A DNA stretch of 64,000 nucleotides from a virus. Every line of letters starts with the position of its first letter. The first letter of the stretch is position 1. A program made the position numbers and the translations under genes. This document shows, one piece after another, positions 19,704 through 26,586 of this stretch. Location: IMG/VR virus record IMGVR_UViG_3300042336_000257, positions 1-64,000 of that record. One strand, given 5' to 3'. Below the pieces are notes generated by a model. The model did no database searches. It was not told the DNA's origin and worked only from the letters and a program-made list of their open reading frames with translations.

Positions 19704-20501
19704 TTAGTATAATGCCTCTAGCAGCGGATTCTGGGGTTCCTGTGCCACTTCCTCAACTGGCATAGCATCCTCTATGCGTTGCTTAGCAATCTCATAATAT
19801 TCTTGTTCAAATTCCATCCCAATAAACTTTCGATTTAATTTAACTGCAGCAACACCAGTAGAACCAGAACCCATACAGTTATCAAGAACAATCTCACCTT
19901 CATTAGAATACGTTTTGATTAACCATTCCATTAGTGGAACAGGTTTCTGTGTGGGATGCACCTGTTGTTGAGCACTAAAGTCTCTGGAGATATTAAGAAC
20001 AGACTTGGGATATCTTACACCTTCATTACTGAAGGATTTACGTGGTTTCATACCATAACCATGGTCATTCTTGCGACCAACGTATCCCTCTGGATTCTTA
20101 CTTGTTCTTGAGTACGGTTCTCCTTTTTCCATCTGTGGGTTGTACGTACCACCTGTTTCCCTGTAAAAAATTAGAACGTTCTCGTGAGTCTTCATTGGTC
20201 TGTACTTGGCAAGTCCAGGCGATCCACATTTGTTCTTGTTCCATACTAATTCGTACCTGAACCATTCTAGTTTTGAGCAGATAAGTTGTGCTGAAAAGGG
20301 TTGAGAACCAAATAGACATATCACACCTTTAGGTTTGATGATACGCCCATATTGCTGCCACATTTGGTTAAAATCTAAAACTTCATCCCACTTGATGGAA
20401 GTAGTCCCATAAGGTGGGTCGCAGCAGATGAAATCAATAGAATTGTCTGGAATCTCTTTCATGAGTTCCAGACAGTCACCTAGTTGTAAGTCAAAGGGCA
20501 T
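19704..20501 (-). CDS. DNA amino-methyltransferase (beta-type, DPPY)
   Basis: 265 residues. DPPYGTTSIKW at 28-38 is motif IV of N6-adenine or N4-cytosine methylases; DNCMGSGSTGVAAVKLNRKF near 220 is motif I (FxGxG), in the order (IV before I) of beta-group enzymes. SAM donates the methyl group. The C-terminal PVEEVAQEPQNPLLEALY tail is created by a dispersed palindrome read in frame. Three close ATGs exist (20513, 20504, 20501); the last has AAGG at good spacing. Its 5' end overlaps a nuclease-like gene (20491-21093), a restriction-modification arrangement. The recognised sequence is unknown. Confidence 0.85.
   Translation of the reverse strand: MPFDLQLGDCLELMKEIPDNSIDFICCDPPYGTTSIKWDEVLDFNQMWQQYGRIIKPKGVICLFGSQPFSAQLICSKLEWFRYELVWNKNKCGSPGLAKYRPMKTHENVLIFYRETGGTYNPQMEKGEPYSRTSKNPEGYVGRKNDHGYGMKPRKSFSNEGVRYPKSVLNISRDFSAQQQVHPTQKPVPLMEWLIKTYSNEGEIVLDNCMGSGSTGVAAVKLNRKFIGMEFEQEYYEIAKQRIEDAMPVEEVAQEPQNPLLEALY
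19741..19764. repeat. dispersed palindrome copy, coding in methylase tail
   Basis: TGTGCCACTTCCTCAACTGGCATA, the canonical motif; in frame it encodes Met-Pro-Val-Glu-Glu-Val-Ala-Gln on the minus strand. Confidence 0.6.
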
Positions 20502-21093
20502 CATAACCTTCATGGGCAGTAATTTTTTTGAGAACAGATTCTTTGTAACATCCTACCAGAAAATCATACGCTTCAGCATGAGTACGCTGAACAGGAGTAG
20601 TATTAACCCGCCATTCAATCTGGAAAGGAAGATTGTTACCGTTAGAAGTGAGTTTGTTGAGAGTTTTAAGAGAAGTAAGATGAACCTCGTTAGTAACTTT
20701 ATTCAATGAGATGATATAATAATCACGATTATTATCTTTGCTGCTATGATTCTTTAAAAGTTCTTGAAACTTCTTCCAACGCTGAACATTAACTTTATCT
20801 TCGGGCAAGTCAGTCAGAGCATACAGAATCGCTGCTTTCGAAGTAAAATTATCTGCAGCACTACCATACTTGGAAGATTTGATGTTGAGAGGATAACCAA
20901 ACACCTTGACATCCCACCAGTTACGCTCTACAGGTTTCTCTACATTCTCACTACCATACTTATCAACCAACAGGTCAATGATAGTATCTTCATCATCAAT
21001 GCTATTCACACGACCATCGCCATGCTTTTCACTGACAGAGATGACAATGCTGTTGAGAAACTCAACAACTTCAACAAGAATAGACGGAAACAT
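20491..21093 (-). CDS. restriction-endonuclease-like protein beside methylase
   Basis: 200 residues from MFPSILVEVVEFLNSIVISV. ERNWWDVKVFGYPLNIKSSK near 57-76 has an Asp on one strand and x-Ile-Lys on the next, resembling PD-(D/E)xK nucleases, though Asn replaces the usual acidic residue in N-I-K. ADNFTSKAAILYALTDL, then RDYYIISLNK and NGNNLPFQIEWRVNTTPVQR, fit the all-round pattern of type II restriction enzymes. The gene overlaps the methylase, the usual order for an R-M pair. The leader has TATAAT. It may be active, degenerate or a nicking enzyme. Confidence 0.6.
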   Translation of the reverse strand: MFPSILVEVVEFLNSIVISVSEKHGDGRVNSIDDEDTIIDLLVDKYGSENVEKPVERNWWDVKVFGYPLNIKSSKYGSAADNFTSKAAILYALTDLPEDKVNVQRWKKFQELLKNHSSKDNNRDYYIISLNKVTNEVHLTSLKTLNKLTSNGNNLPFQIEWRVNTTPVQRTHAEAYDFLVGCYKESVLKKITAHEGYDAL

Positions 21094-21115
21094 CAAATTG
21101 ATTAAACTATTAGTA

Positions 21116-21607
21116 TTATACGTCTTTTTCTGTCTCTTGGATATCTTCTTGTACCACTTCCTCAACTGGCACATCAACCTTGGAACTTCTCAAGGTTTTT
21201 GGCTTAGTGTATTCGACTGGAACAAAAGGTTGTTCAGGATCTTTTGTTGCTCTAATAGATGGACTAGAAGTAAATTTCTTGGTCTTTTTTGGTTGTTTTA
21301 AAAGTTTGTGGCGGAACAATGTTTGACCAGGATTAAGCTCCTTAGGTGGTTCTGGATCTGGTTCAAATTGTTTTAAATATGTCTTTTTACTGAAGAGAAG
21401 ATTCTTTTCAATTGCTTCTTCAGGAGTTGCAGGTAAATCTTCTTCTACAATTGATGATTGTTTCTGAATTTCTTCATAAACATCAACATGTGGAACATCT
21501 TCTGTCTTTTCTTCAACAGGAGCACATACAACTTCTGGTTCTGGTTGAACTACACTCTCTGGTTGTTTTTGAGATTCAGAAGAAACAAGATCAGAAAATC
21601 TTCCCAT
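21116..21607 (-). CDS. disordered acidic/proline-rich protein
   Basis: 163 residues, rich in Glu, Pro, Lys and Val, with no predicted fold (EEKTEDVPHVDVYEEIQKQ, FEPDPEPPKELNPG). MGRFSDLVSSES at the N-terminus and the central KHLLKQPKKTKKF-like basic patch could be binding segments. The C-terminal PVEEVVQED reproduces the dispersed-palindrome peptide. A late promoter AATAAATA lies 17 bp upstream, hinting at a virion-associated protein. Confidence 0.6.
   Translation of the reverse strand: MGRFSDLVSSESQKQPESVVQPEPEVVCAPVEEKTEDVPHVDVYEEIQKQSSIVEEDLPATPEEAIEKNLLFSKKTYLKQFEPDPEPPKELNPGQTLFRHKLLKQPKKTKKFTSSPSIRATKDPEQPFVPVEYTKPKTLRSSKVDVPVEEVVQEDIQETEKDV
21151..21173. repeat. dispersed palindrome copy, coding
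   Basis: GTACCACTTCCTCAACTGGCACA, encoding Val-Pro-Val-Glu-Glu-Val-Val-Gln near the C-terminus of 21116-21607. Confidence 0.55.
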
Positions 21608-21622
21608 CGTCCTACTTTTTGA

Positions 21623-22450
21623 CTATTTATTATTCCAAACAGCAATTAGTTCATTTGCTTTCTTCCTACTAGAACCCTTGGCAGAAATGGTCCTAGTCAC
21701 CTGAATTGGATAGATTTTAGCATTATTATAAAGTTCTCTTGCAACAGGAACATCGTGATTAGAAATAATGACGGTAATTCCTTTGTTTGCAAGTTGTTCT
21801 GCCAAATCTCTCAACTCAACTTGCTGTGCATCAGTAAATCCATCCGTGGCATAATCTGTAAAGGATGCAGTTTCCGAAGCTGGAATGTATGGTGGGTCAA
21901 AATATACAGTATCACCTGCTTCTAAGTCCTCATAAAGTGACGGATCTTCAAAAGATAATGAAGTGAATCGTGTAAGTTTTTTAGTGAGGAAGAACATTCT
22001 AAAGTTCATCATCTCTTCCGATGGGCAAGATGGTTTATCATACTTACCAAAGGGAACATTAAATTCACCTTTCTTATTATATCTCGACAGTCCATTGAAG
22101 CAGTGACGGTTCAGGTAAATGAACAGTCGTGCCCTCTCTATAGTGTTTGTTGCCTGGTTAAAGTGCTTCCGCAACTCTAGATATGCTTCCTTAGTATTAT
22201 TTTCTGGAATGAATAACTCTTCGCAATATTTGATGAAGTTATCATCCCCAGGATGAACCAAATTCTGGTAGATTGCCACCAAATCTTTATTCACATCATT
22301 CAAAATGTATTGCTCTGCTGGTGTGTTAAGGGCAACAGCAAGACTACCACCAAAGGGTTCGCAATAACGCTTTGGATATCCAATATGGGGAATAAGATGG
22401 GGCAGGACCCGTGTTTTGTTTCCTGCCCACTTCAAGAAAGTTTTGTTCAT
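21623..22450 (-). CDS. dam: Dam-type N6-adenine DNA methyltransferase (D12 class)
   Basis: 275 residues. FLKWAGNKTRVLPHLIPHIG at 5-24 holds the SAM-binding motif I of D12-class alpha methylases; EPFGGSLAV at 31-39 continues it, and DPPYIPAS at 185-192 is motif IV. T4 Dam and its relatives methylate adenine in GATC. The MutH-like nuclease at 3189-3773 would be the natural partner that senses GATC methylation. The start shares an ATGA overlap with the ParB-like gene. The recognition sequence is inferred from the family only. Confidence 0.88.
   Translation of the reverse strand: MNKTFLKWAGNKTRVLPHLIPHIGYPKRYCEPFGGSLAVALNTPAEQYILNDVNKDLVAIYQNLVHPGDDNFIKYCEELFIPENNTKEAYLELRKHFNQATNTIERARLFIYLNRHCFNGLSRYNKKGEFNVPFGKYDKPSCPSEEMMNFRMFFLTKKLTRFTSLSFEDPSLYEDLEAGDTVYFDPPYIPASETASFTDYATDGFTDAQQVELRDLAEQLANKGITVIISNHDVPVARELYNNAKIYPIQVTRTISAKGSSRKKANELIAVWNNK
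21624..21631 (-). promoter_or_regulatory. T4-type late promoter AATAAATA
   Basis: The minus strand reads AATAAATA 17 bp upstream of the ATG at 21607; it overlaps the end of the Dam-like gene. Confidence 0.5.
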
Positions 22451-23370
22451 TTAATAGGGTCTTTCAATCCGTATTTTTCAAGAATGTCTTCAGAGATACA
22501 CTGACTGTTTGCAGTTGTAGAAAGAGCATTATAACTCTTAATGATTCTTCTGGCAATCAAAACATCAGTATTTGGTCCAGAGATTCCTTCATACCAAACT
22601 TTTGGTTTGGACTTAGACATTTCAAAGCAAACAAAATTCAGAACTTTTTCTCTCCTTCCGTTGATGACTTCACTTGCATTATCAAGAAATCTAATCAAGC
22701 AAGATAGTCCATACACGATATCACCACGAACTTCACGTTTGCCTGAAACTTTATCAAAGTAGTCTTTTGCATAAGAAACTGCTCTCATAACGGTTACAAG
22801 TTCGTAATTCTTTACTGCTTGTCTCCACTGATATTCACCATTTAATTGATGTCCTTCAACATCACCAAGACTATCAACATAAACGCCACAGGCACTGAGA
22901 TTGTCATTATATACAATTGCCTCTGGCAGACCAAACACATACCCTGCTCTCATTTTGTCAATGTGAGTGGGATTTTTACGTTTTGCATTTTGAGCGTGAA
23001 AGATTTCTGCTTCAATCTTTTCGCAGTCTTCATCACTTCTATTTTTGGTGTGTTCAAGCACCATACAAGGAACTTTATCAATACAACCACTCCACAGTGC
23101 CATAACTGCTTTGTGCTGCCCGTCAATCACGACGATTCTACCATCAGGACGAACGGCAACAATTAGTGGAACAAAATACCACTTGTTGAATTGACCATAT
23201 GTATTAATATCACCACAAGAAAGGTCTCTTTGATAGCTTTCGGGAACTATTAACTTATAGACTTCTAGCTCTTTATACACTAGAAACTCGTTAATACTAC
23301 CAGGACGAAACTTTTTTGCTTTCGATTTGAATTTATGTGCAAGCTGCACTAAAGGAACATAGTTCTTCAT
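22447..23370 (-). CDS. ParB/DGQHR-like domain protein
   Basis: 307 residues. ESYQRDLSCGDINTYGQFNK near 42-62 followed by VPLIVAVRPDGRIVVIDGQH near 69-88 and VPCMVLEHTK matches the ParB N-terminal-like fold with the DGQHR signature (here DGQHK). Such domains bind or cut DNA, use CTP (ParB) or regulate phosphorothioation (DndB). The C-terminal 180 residues are helical and unfamiliar. It is coupled by ATGA to the Dam-like gene, which suggests a joint DNA-modification role. Confidence 0.65.
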   Translation of the reverse strand: MKNYVPLVQLAHKFKSKAKKFRPGSINEFLVYKELEVYKLIVPESYQRDLSCGDINTYGQFNKWYFVPLIVAVRPDGRIVVIDGQHKAVMALWSGCIDKVPCMVLEHTKNRSDEDCEKIEAEIFHAQNAKRKNPTHIDKMRAGYVFGLPEAIVYNDNLSACGVYVDSLGDVEGHQLNGEYQWRQAVKNYELVTVMRAVSYAKDYFDKVSGKREVRGDIVYGLSCLIRFLDNASEVINGRREKVLNFVCFEMSKSKPKVWYEGISGPNTDVLIARRIIKSYNALSTTANSQCISEDILEKYGLKDPIK

Positions 23371-23441
23371 TTAAAGACTCCATAAAGGAAGGGATTCGTA
23401 GTTTTACGACAAATTGCGGTCAGTGATATTTAGTATAACAT

Positions 23442-23466
23442 AAAAAAAGAGGGTTGTCAACCCTCT
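23442..23466 (-). terminator. intrinsic terminator after cp12
   Basis: On the minus strand AGAGGGT-TGACA-ACCCTCT is followed by seven T. This is a strong rho-independent terminator directly 3' of the CP12-like gene. Confidence 0.8.
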
Positions 23467-23471
23467 AATAT

Positions 23472-23684
23472 TCAATCATCATAAACTCTACATTCCAATG
23501 CATCAGGATGTAGTTCGCAATAGAGTTCCAATGCTGTAGGATCGTGTGAGTCTTCTGGATGATGTTCTTTATAAACTTTAAGTGCTTCTAATTCTTCTTC
23601 TGTGTGTCTTCTGGACTGCGGAGAAATTGTTGGGTCATTCAAAAGATCCACATCCTTTTGAATGTGTTGGTCGATGTTATCCAT
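23472..23684 (-). CDS. cp12: CP12-like Calvin-cycle regulator
   Basis: 70 residues. The C-terminal LELYCELHPDALECRVYDD has the CP12 signature C-x8-C...E-C-R-x-Y-D, which binds GAPDH and PRK under oxidising conditions and stops the Calvin cycle. The N-terminal half (MDNIDQHIQKDVDLLNDPTI, RRHTEEELEALKVYKEHHPE) replaces the cyanobacterial N-terminus, as in known cyanophage CP12s. Phage CP12 is thought to shift carbon toward the pentose phosphate pathway. The ATG at 23684 was preferred to a GTG 39 bp upstream. An intrinsic terminator follows. Confidence 0.85.
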   Translation of the reverse strand: MDNIDQHIQKDVDLLNDPTISPQSRRHTEEELEALKVYKEHHPEDSHDPTALELYCELHPDALECRVYDD

Positions 23685-23715
23685 AGTTTTGTAGCGTGAT
23701 GATATATTTATTTTA

Positions 23716-23922
23716 TCATTCACTTAAAGTAGAACCTCTCCAATTCTTAGGAGCAGGAGGGTCACATTTTCCTTCAAGCGAACGAACCATAAGTTCGGTG
23801 AATTTTTCCATCTTTTCTGCAGAAACTGTTTGCGGAGCATAGGTAATTGCATCTTTTAGTGCAACAAGTTCGTCCCATTCTTCTTTTGTAAGAACTTCGG
23901 TTCCAGTTTTTGCGAGAGTCAT
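23716..23922 (-). CDS. 68-residue helical protein, unknown function
   Basis: MTLAKTGTEVLTKEEWDELV followed by a helix and CDPPAPKNWRGSTLSE. Similar small proteins are familiar from T4-like cyanophages; no role known. Its 3' end runs into the leader of the CP12 gene. Confidence 0.6.
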   Translation of the reverse strand: MTLAKTGTEVLTKEEWDELVALKDAITYAPQTVSAEKMEKFTELMVRSLEGKCDPPAPKNWRGSTLSE

Positions 23923-24006
23923 AAGTTTCTTGCGATGTTACTCAATATTAGCATTTCAATACATTACTATCTAGAAACTTAATGTTTTCTTCGGGATCGG
24001 GTTACA

Positions 24007-24357
24007 TTACTTAATGAAATCGTCAAGAGCGTCAAGGTCAGACTTGAGTTCTTTTTCTCTTTTTTGGTCGTGATAATAAGACCACAGAGCATTATGAACG
24101 TCCATAAGTTCAGACACCCAGAAACCAGCAGGATAAACACCCAGAGAATCTTGGAGACCACGATGACTAGTTCCTTCACTTTCTGCTTTACACATAATAT
24201 AGCAGATAGCTTGGAGCATATCAATCTTGTCAGACTCAGAAAGCATAAAATACTTTCCTACTGCACGTTGCTTTGCTTCTTCAGTTTCTTTCTGAAGTTT
24301 TTTGTAGGCGTCTGAATCCCACCATTCTTGCATCCAATTTTTCTTTTCTTCAGTCAT
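24007..24357 (-). CDS. helical protein with WSYYHDQKREKEL motif
   Basis: 116 residues from MTEEKKNWMQEWWDSDAYKK. Mostly helical with an internal IDMLQAICYIMCKAESEG core and a charged tail. The pattern is familiar in cyanophages; no function. Overlaps the next gene upstream by eight bases. Confidence 0.6.
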   Translation of the reverse strand: MTEEKKNWMQEWWDSDAYKKLQKETEEAKQRAVGKYFMLSESDKIDMLQAICYIMCKAESEGTSHRGLQDSLGVYPAGFWVSELMDVHNALWSYYHDQKREKELKSDLDALDDFIK

Positions 24358-24580
24358 CTTTCCCAAAAATAGTTCCAAAAAAACCAGAGTCTCCTGGTTT
24401 GCGGTTTTCTAGTTTATCTAGGAGACTATCAGTTGTTTGCAGTGACTCAATGCGAGAAATCATATCTGCAATTACAGTACAAACCATAGGACGTTCTTGA
24501 CGTGCAGCGTATGCTAGAGCATTACGCAGTGCTCCTTCTGCTTCCTTTAGGGATTCTTCAACTGATTGTGATAATGCCAT
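24350..24580 (-). CDS. 76-residue helical protein, unknown function
   Basis: MALSQSVEESLKEAEGALRN, two helices (about 3-22, 28-60) and a Gly/Phe-rich tail (SGFFGTIFGKDD). Possibly a dimeric helical hairpin. No family known. Confidence 0.6.
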   Translation of the reverse strand: MALSQSVEESLKEAEGALRNALAYAARQERPMVCTVIADMISRIESLQTTDSLLDKLENRKPGDSGFFGTIFGKDD

Positions 24581-24831
24581 TACTTAACCTCACTTTTAAA
24601 TAAATTATGATAATAAAGAATATCTGGATTCTCTAAATCTTTACAACGGGGATAATAGATGCCGTCTTTATAACAACCATCTTTTGGATCTTGTTTATCG
24701 TATTTTAACACATAATTGGGTGGTTGTCTAAAGTTACATAAGTCACCTTGTTTTTCCATAAAATTAGAAAAACACAATCCCCCTATAATCGGAGCAATTG
24801 CTTTTAGTTGCCATAACCAAAGTTCTGCCAT
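24580..24831 (-). CDS. 83-residue protein with hydrophobic N-terminus
   Basis: MAELWLWQLKAIAPIIGGLC is a short hydrophobic stretch that may serve as a membrane anchor. The remainder is polar and has spaced Cys (residues about 20, 32, 53, 63). Unknown function. Shares boundaries with its neighbours (TAATG-type junctions). Confidence 0.58.
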   Translation of the reverse strand: MAELWLWQLKAIAPIIGGLCFSNFMEKQGDLCNFRQPPNYVLKYDKQDPKDGCYKDGIYYPRCKDLENPDILYYHNLFKSEVK

Positions 24832-25532
24832 TACTCCTTAATCCAGAAACCATCAGCAGTCATAGTCCATCCAGAAGCAACCATTTCATCATAAGTCATT
24901 GGTACTTTTTTAATAAGATAAGAACCATCACCTTGATCCACCCATTCTACTTGATCACCTTCTTTCAGATTTGCTGCTTCTAGCAAATCATCAGGAAATG
25001 ATACGCAGTATATATATTCATCAGTATCTTCATCTCTGACTTCTTCAACTGGAAGAACCCACTTTTTTACTTTATCTTCTTTTGCACCTGGAGTCCATTC
25101 ATATCCACCTTCTTTACGAATTTCCTCTATTTCTTTTTGAAGACTTGTATTTGATTTTTTATGTTCTTCTGGATAATAGTTCTCTTCCCAGAAATCATTC
25201 CAAGATTTTTGACACTCTGGTGATGGGTCATCTTTATCACAACTCAGAGGTTCTTTATTATTTACAATGGCATACTCTAGGTCACTATGACCCCAAGGAC
25301 GCATACCATCATCCACACTTTCATCCTTCACTGGACGATGACCACTCAACAGTTCTAGAAGACCATAAGCACGACTAGCATGATCTTTGTAATAGTAATA
25401 ATCTTCACGAACTGCTTCACGAATCGCAGAATAAATTTCGTGAGGTGATGCTTCTCCAGAACTTAAAGCATCATGCACCCACTCTTGAAGTTTTTCAAGA
25501 GAATACTTTTTGTAATCAAGATTGGAAGTCAT
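24831..25532 (-). CDS. large acidic protein with C-terminal MazE/AbrB-like hairpin
   Basis: 233 residues. The N-terminal 120 residues are helical and acidic. Residues about 156-210 (WVLPVEEVRDEDTDEYIYCV, SFPDDLLEAANLKEGDQVEW, then DGSYLIKKV) follow the swapped-hairpin pattern of MazE/SpoVT/AbrB DNA-binding domains (i.lP..lle...l.eGD.ve). This could be a transcription regulator of early or middle genes, or a solitary antitoxin fold. The Pro-Val-Glu-Glu peptide also occurs here. Confidence 0.6.
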   Translation of the reverse strand: MTSNLDYKKYSLEKLQEWVHDALSSGEASPHEIYSAIREAVREDYYYYKDHASRAYGLLELLSGHRPVKDESVDDGMRPWGHSDLEYAIVNNKEPLSCDKDDPSPECQKSWNDFWEENYYPEEHKKSNTSLQKEIEEIRKEGGYEWTPGAKEDKVKKWVLPVEEVRDEDTDEYIYCVSFPDDLLEAANLKEGDQVEWVDQGDGSYLIKKVPMTYDEMVASGWTMTADGFWIKE

Positions 25533-25683
25533 TGAGGAAATCTTGGATCGCTTGCTCCATAATAACCTGAATTTCAGCAGAAGTCAAGCCATTCAACCAC
25601 TTCCAATTTGGGTCTTCTTTGTCCCAATCCATTGAGAATGACCCATCTTCATTTTGTGTTATCTTAAGGCTATCAGCACTCAT
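25516..25683 (-). CDS. 55-residue acidic protein, unknown function
   Basis: MSADSLKITQNEDGSFSMDW, then DKEDPNWKWLNGLTSAEIQV. The N-terminal SFSMDWDKEDPNWKW resembles small cyanophage proteins. Overlaps the downstream gene by 17 bp. Confidence 0.6.
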   Translation of the reverse strand: MSADSLKITQNEDGSFSMDWDKEDPNWKWLNGLTSAEIQVIMEQAIQDFLNDFQS

Positions 25684-25858
25684 CACAGTCAGTTTCCTTA
25701 TGCTTTTTACGAATTTTTTTAAGTTGCTTAAGTTCTTCCTTAATCATTTTATATGCTTCTTCACTTCCAATTTTATCACCAATTTCAAGGGCAACAATAA
25801 TATCTACTCGGGTTCCAAAGTGTGCGAGTGCTTTTTCAAAACAATCTAAATCATACAT
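25673..25858 (-). CDS. 61-residue protein with cysteine-bearing basic tail
   Basis: MYDLDCFEKALAHFGTRVDI, then an amphipathic helix rich in Lys (ELKQLKKIRKKHKETDCDEC). GGGATTAATTACG precedes the ATG and offers a weak SD. Function unknown. Confidence 0.6.
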   Translation of the reverse strand: MYDLDCFEKALAHFGTRVDIIVALEIGDKIGSEEAYKMIKEELKQLKKIRKKHKETDCDEC

Positions 25859-26096
25859 CGTAATTAATCCCACAACGTTCGGCAATAATATCTATACGGG
25901 CATCCAAGGAGTTTTCCATACGATAAAGTTCGTTAGTTGTTTCTACATTTTCTTCCTCAAGACGTTTTACATCGAGAATCAGAGCATTATATTTCTCTTC
26001 CAACTCAACTAACCTATCATAAAGGTCAAAATCCTCAAAAAATTCTTGTTTTACGGAAGGAGAAAAAAACCAATCAATAAATTTTCTAATTATCAT
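25851..26096 (-). CDS. 81-residue coiled-coil protein
   Basis: MIIRKFIDWFFSPSVKQEFF followed by a clear heptad-rich helix (DRLVELEEKYNALILDVKRL). The basic, hydrophobic N-terminus may associate with membranes. Coupled with 26093-26257 by ATGA. Confidence 0.62.
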   Translation of the reverse strand: MIIRKFIDWFFSPSVKQEFFEDFDLYDRLVELEEKYNALILDVKRLEEENVETTNELYRMENSLDARIDIIAERCGINYDV

Positions 26097-26257
26097 GATA
26101 CACCTATAGATTTTAAATAATTACTAAATGCTTTATATCTTTGCCAATGTGGCTGACCAGGAACTTTTAGTTGATGGCAGATTTCACAATAACAGAGCCA
26201 ATCATACCAAGGAGTTGTAGGATCTAATACGTGATAAGGATAATCAGAGTTTTCCAC
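26093..26257 (-). CDS. 54-residue protein with GTG start and CxC-x2-C
   Basis: VENSDYPYHVLDPTTPWYDW, then LCYCEICHQLKVPGQPHWQR. A Cys-x-Cys-x2-Cys-His cluster may bind a metal ion. No ATG is present in frame; GTG at 26257 sits inside the end of the upstream gene, and its TGA overlaps the next ATG (ATGA), so it is well supported as translated. Confidence 0.6.
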   Translation of the reverse strand: MENSDYPYHVLDPTTPWYDWLCYCEICHQLKVPGQPHWQRYKAFSNYLKSIGVS

Positions 26258-26450
26258 CTACTTCGCCTTCATAAGTTCTGGACGTAGAGAAACCTTCCTG
26301 CCGTCCTTTAAGAATAAAACGGGTCGCTGATATACATTGGTCTTCAGTAAGAGATGTGACCAATCCTTTACCATCTTTGTCGGTAGAATCCCAGAGTCCA
26401 TATCGTTTTTGTTCAATGTAGAAGGCATCATCAATTAGTTTCTTTTCCAT
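26244..26450 (-). CDS. 68-residue protein, unknown function
   Basis: MEKKLIDDAFYIEQKRYGLW, then TEDQCISATRFILKGRQEGF. Looks alpha/beta. Overlapped at both ends by neighbours, as in the rest of this operon. Confidence 0.6.
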   Translation of the reverse strand: MEKKLIDDAFYIEQKRYGLWDSTDKDGKGLVTSLTEDQCISATRFILKGRQEGFSTSRTYEGEVGGKL

Positions 26451-26586
26451 TCTTCAACTCAGGATGGGGGGCATAAAGAGGACCATCATAGTCCTTATGA
26501 ACTTCTTTAAGTGCTTGAATCACTTCTGGAGTTTCTTCCCAACTCCATTCGTTTCCATTTTTGTCAGTGAAAGTGCGTGTTGTCAT
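26431..26586 (-). CDS. 51-residue protein, unknown function
   Basis: MTTRTFTDKNGNEWSWEETP, then VIQALKEVHKDYDGPLYAPH. A short beta-hairpin plus helix, which is a common small cyanophage pattern. Overlaps the RmlB-like gene by four bases. Confidence 0.6.
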   Translation of the reverse strand: MTTRTFTDKNGNEWSWEETPEVIQALKEVHKDYDGPLYAPHPELKNGKETN

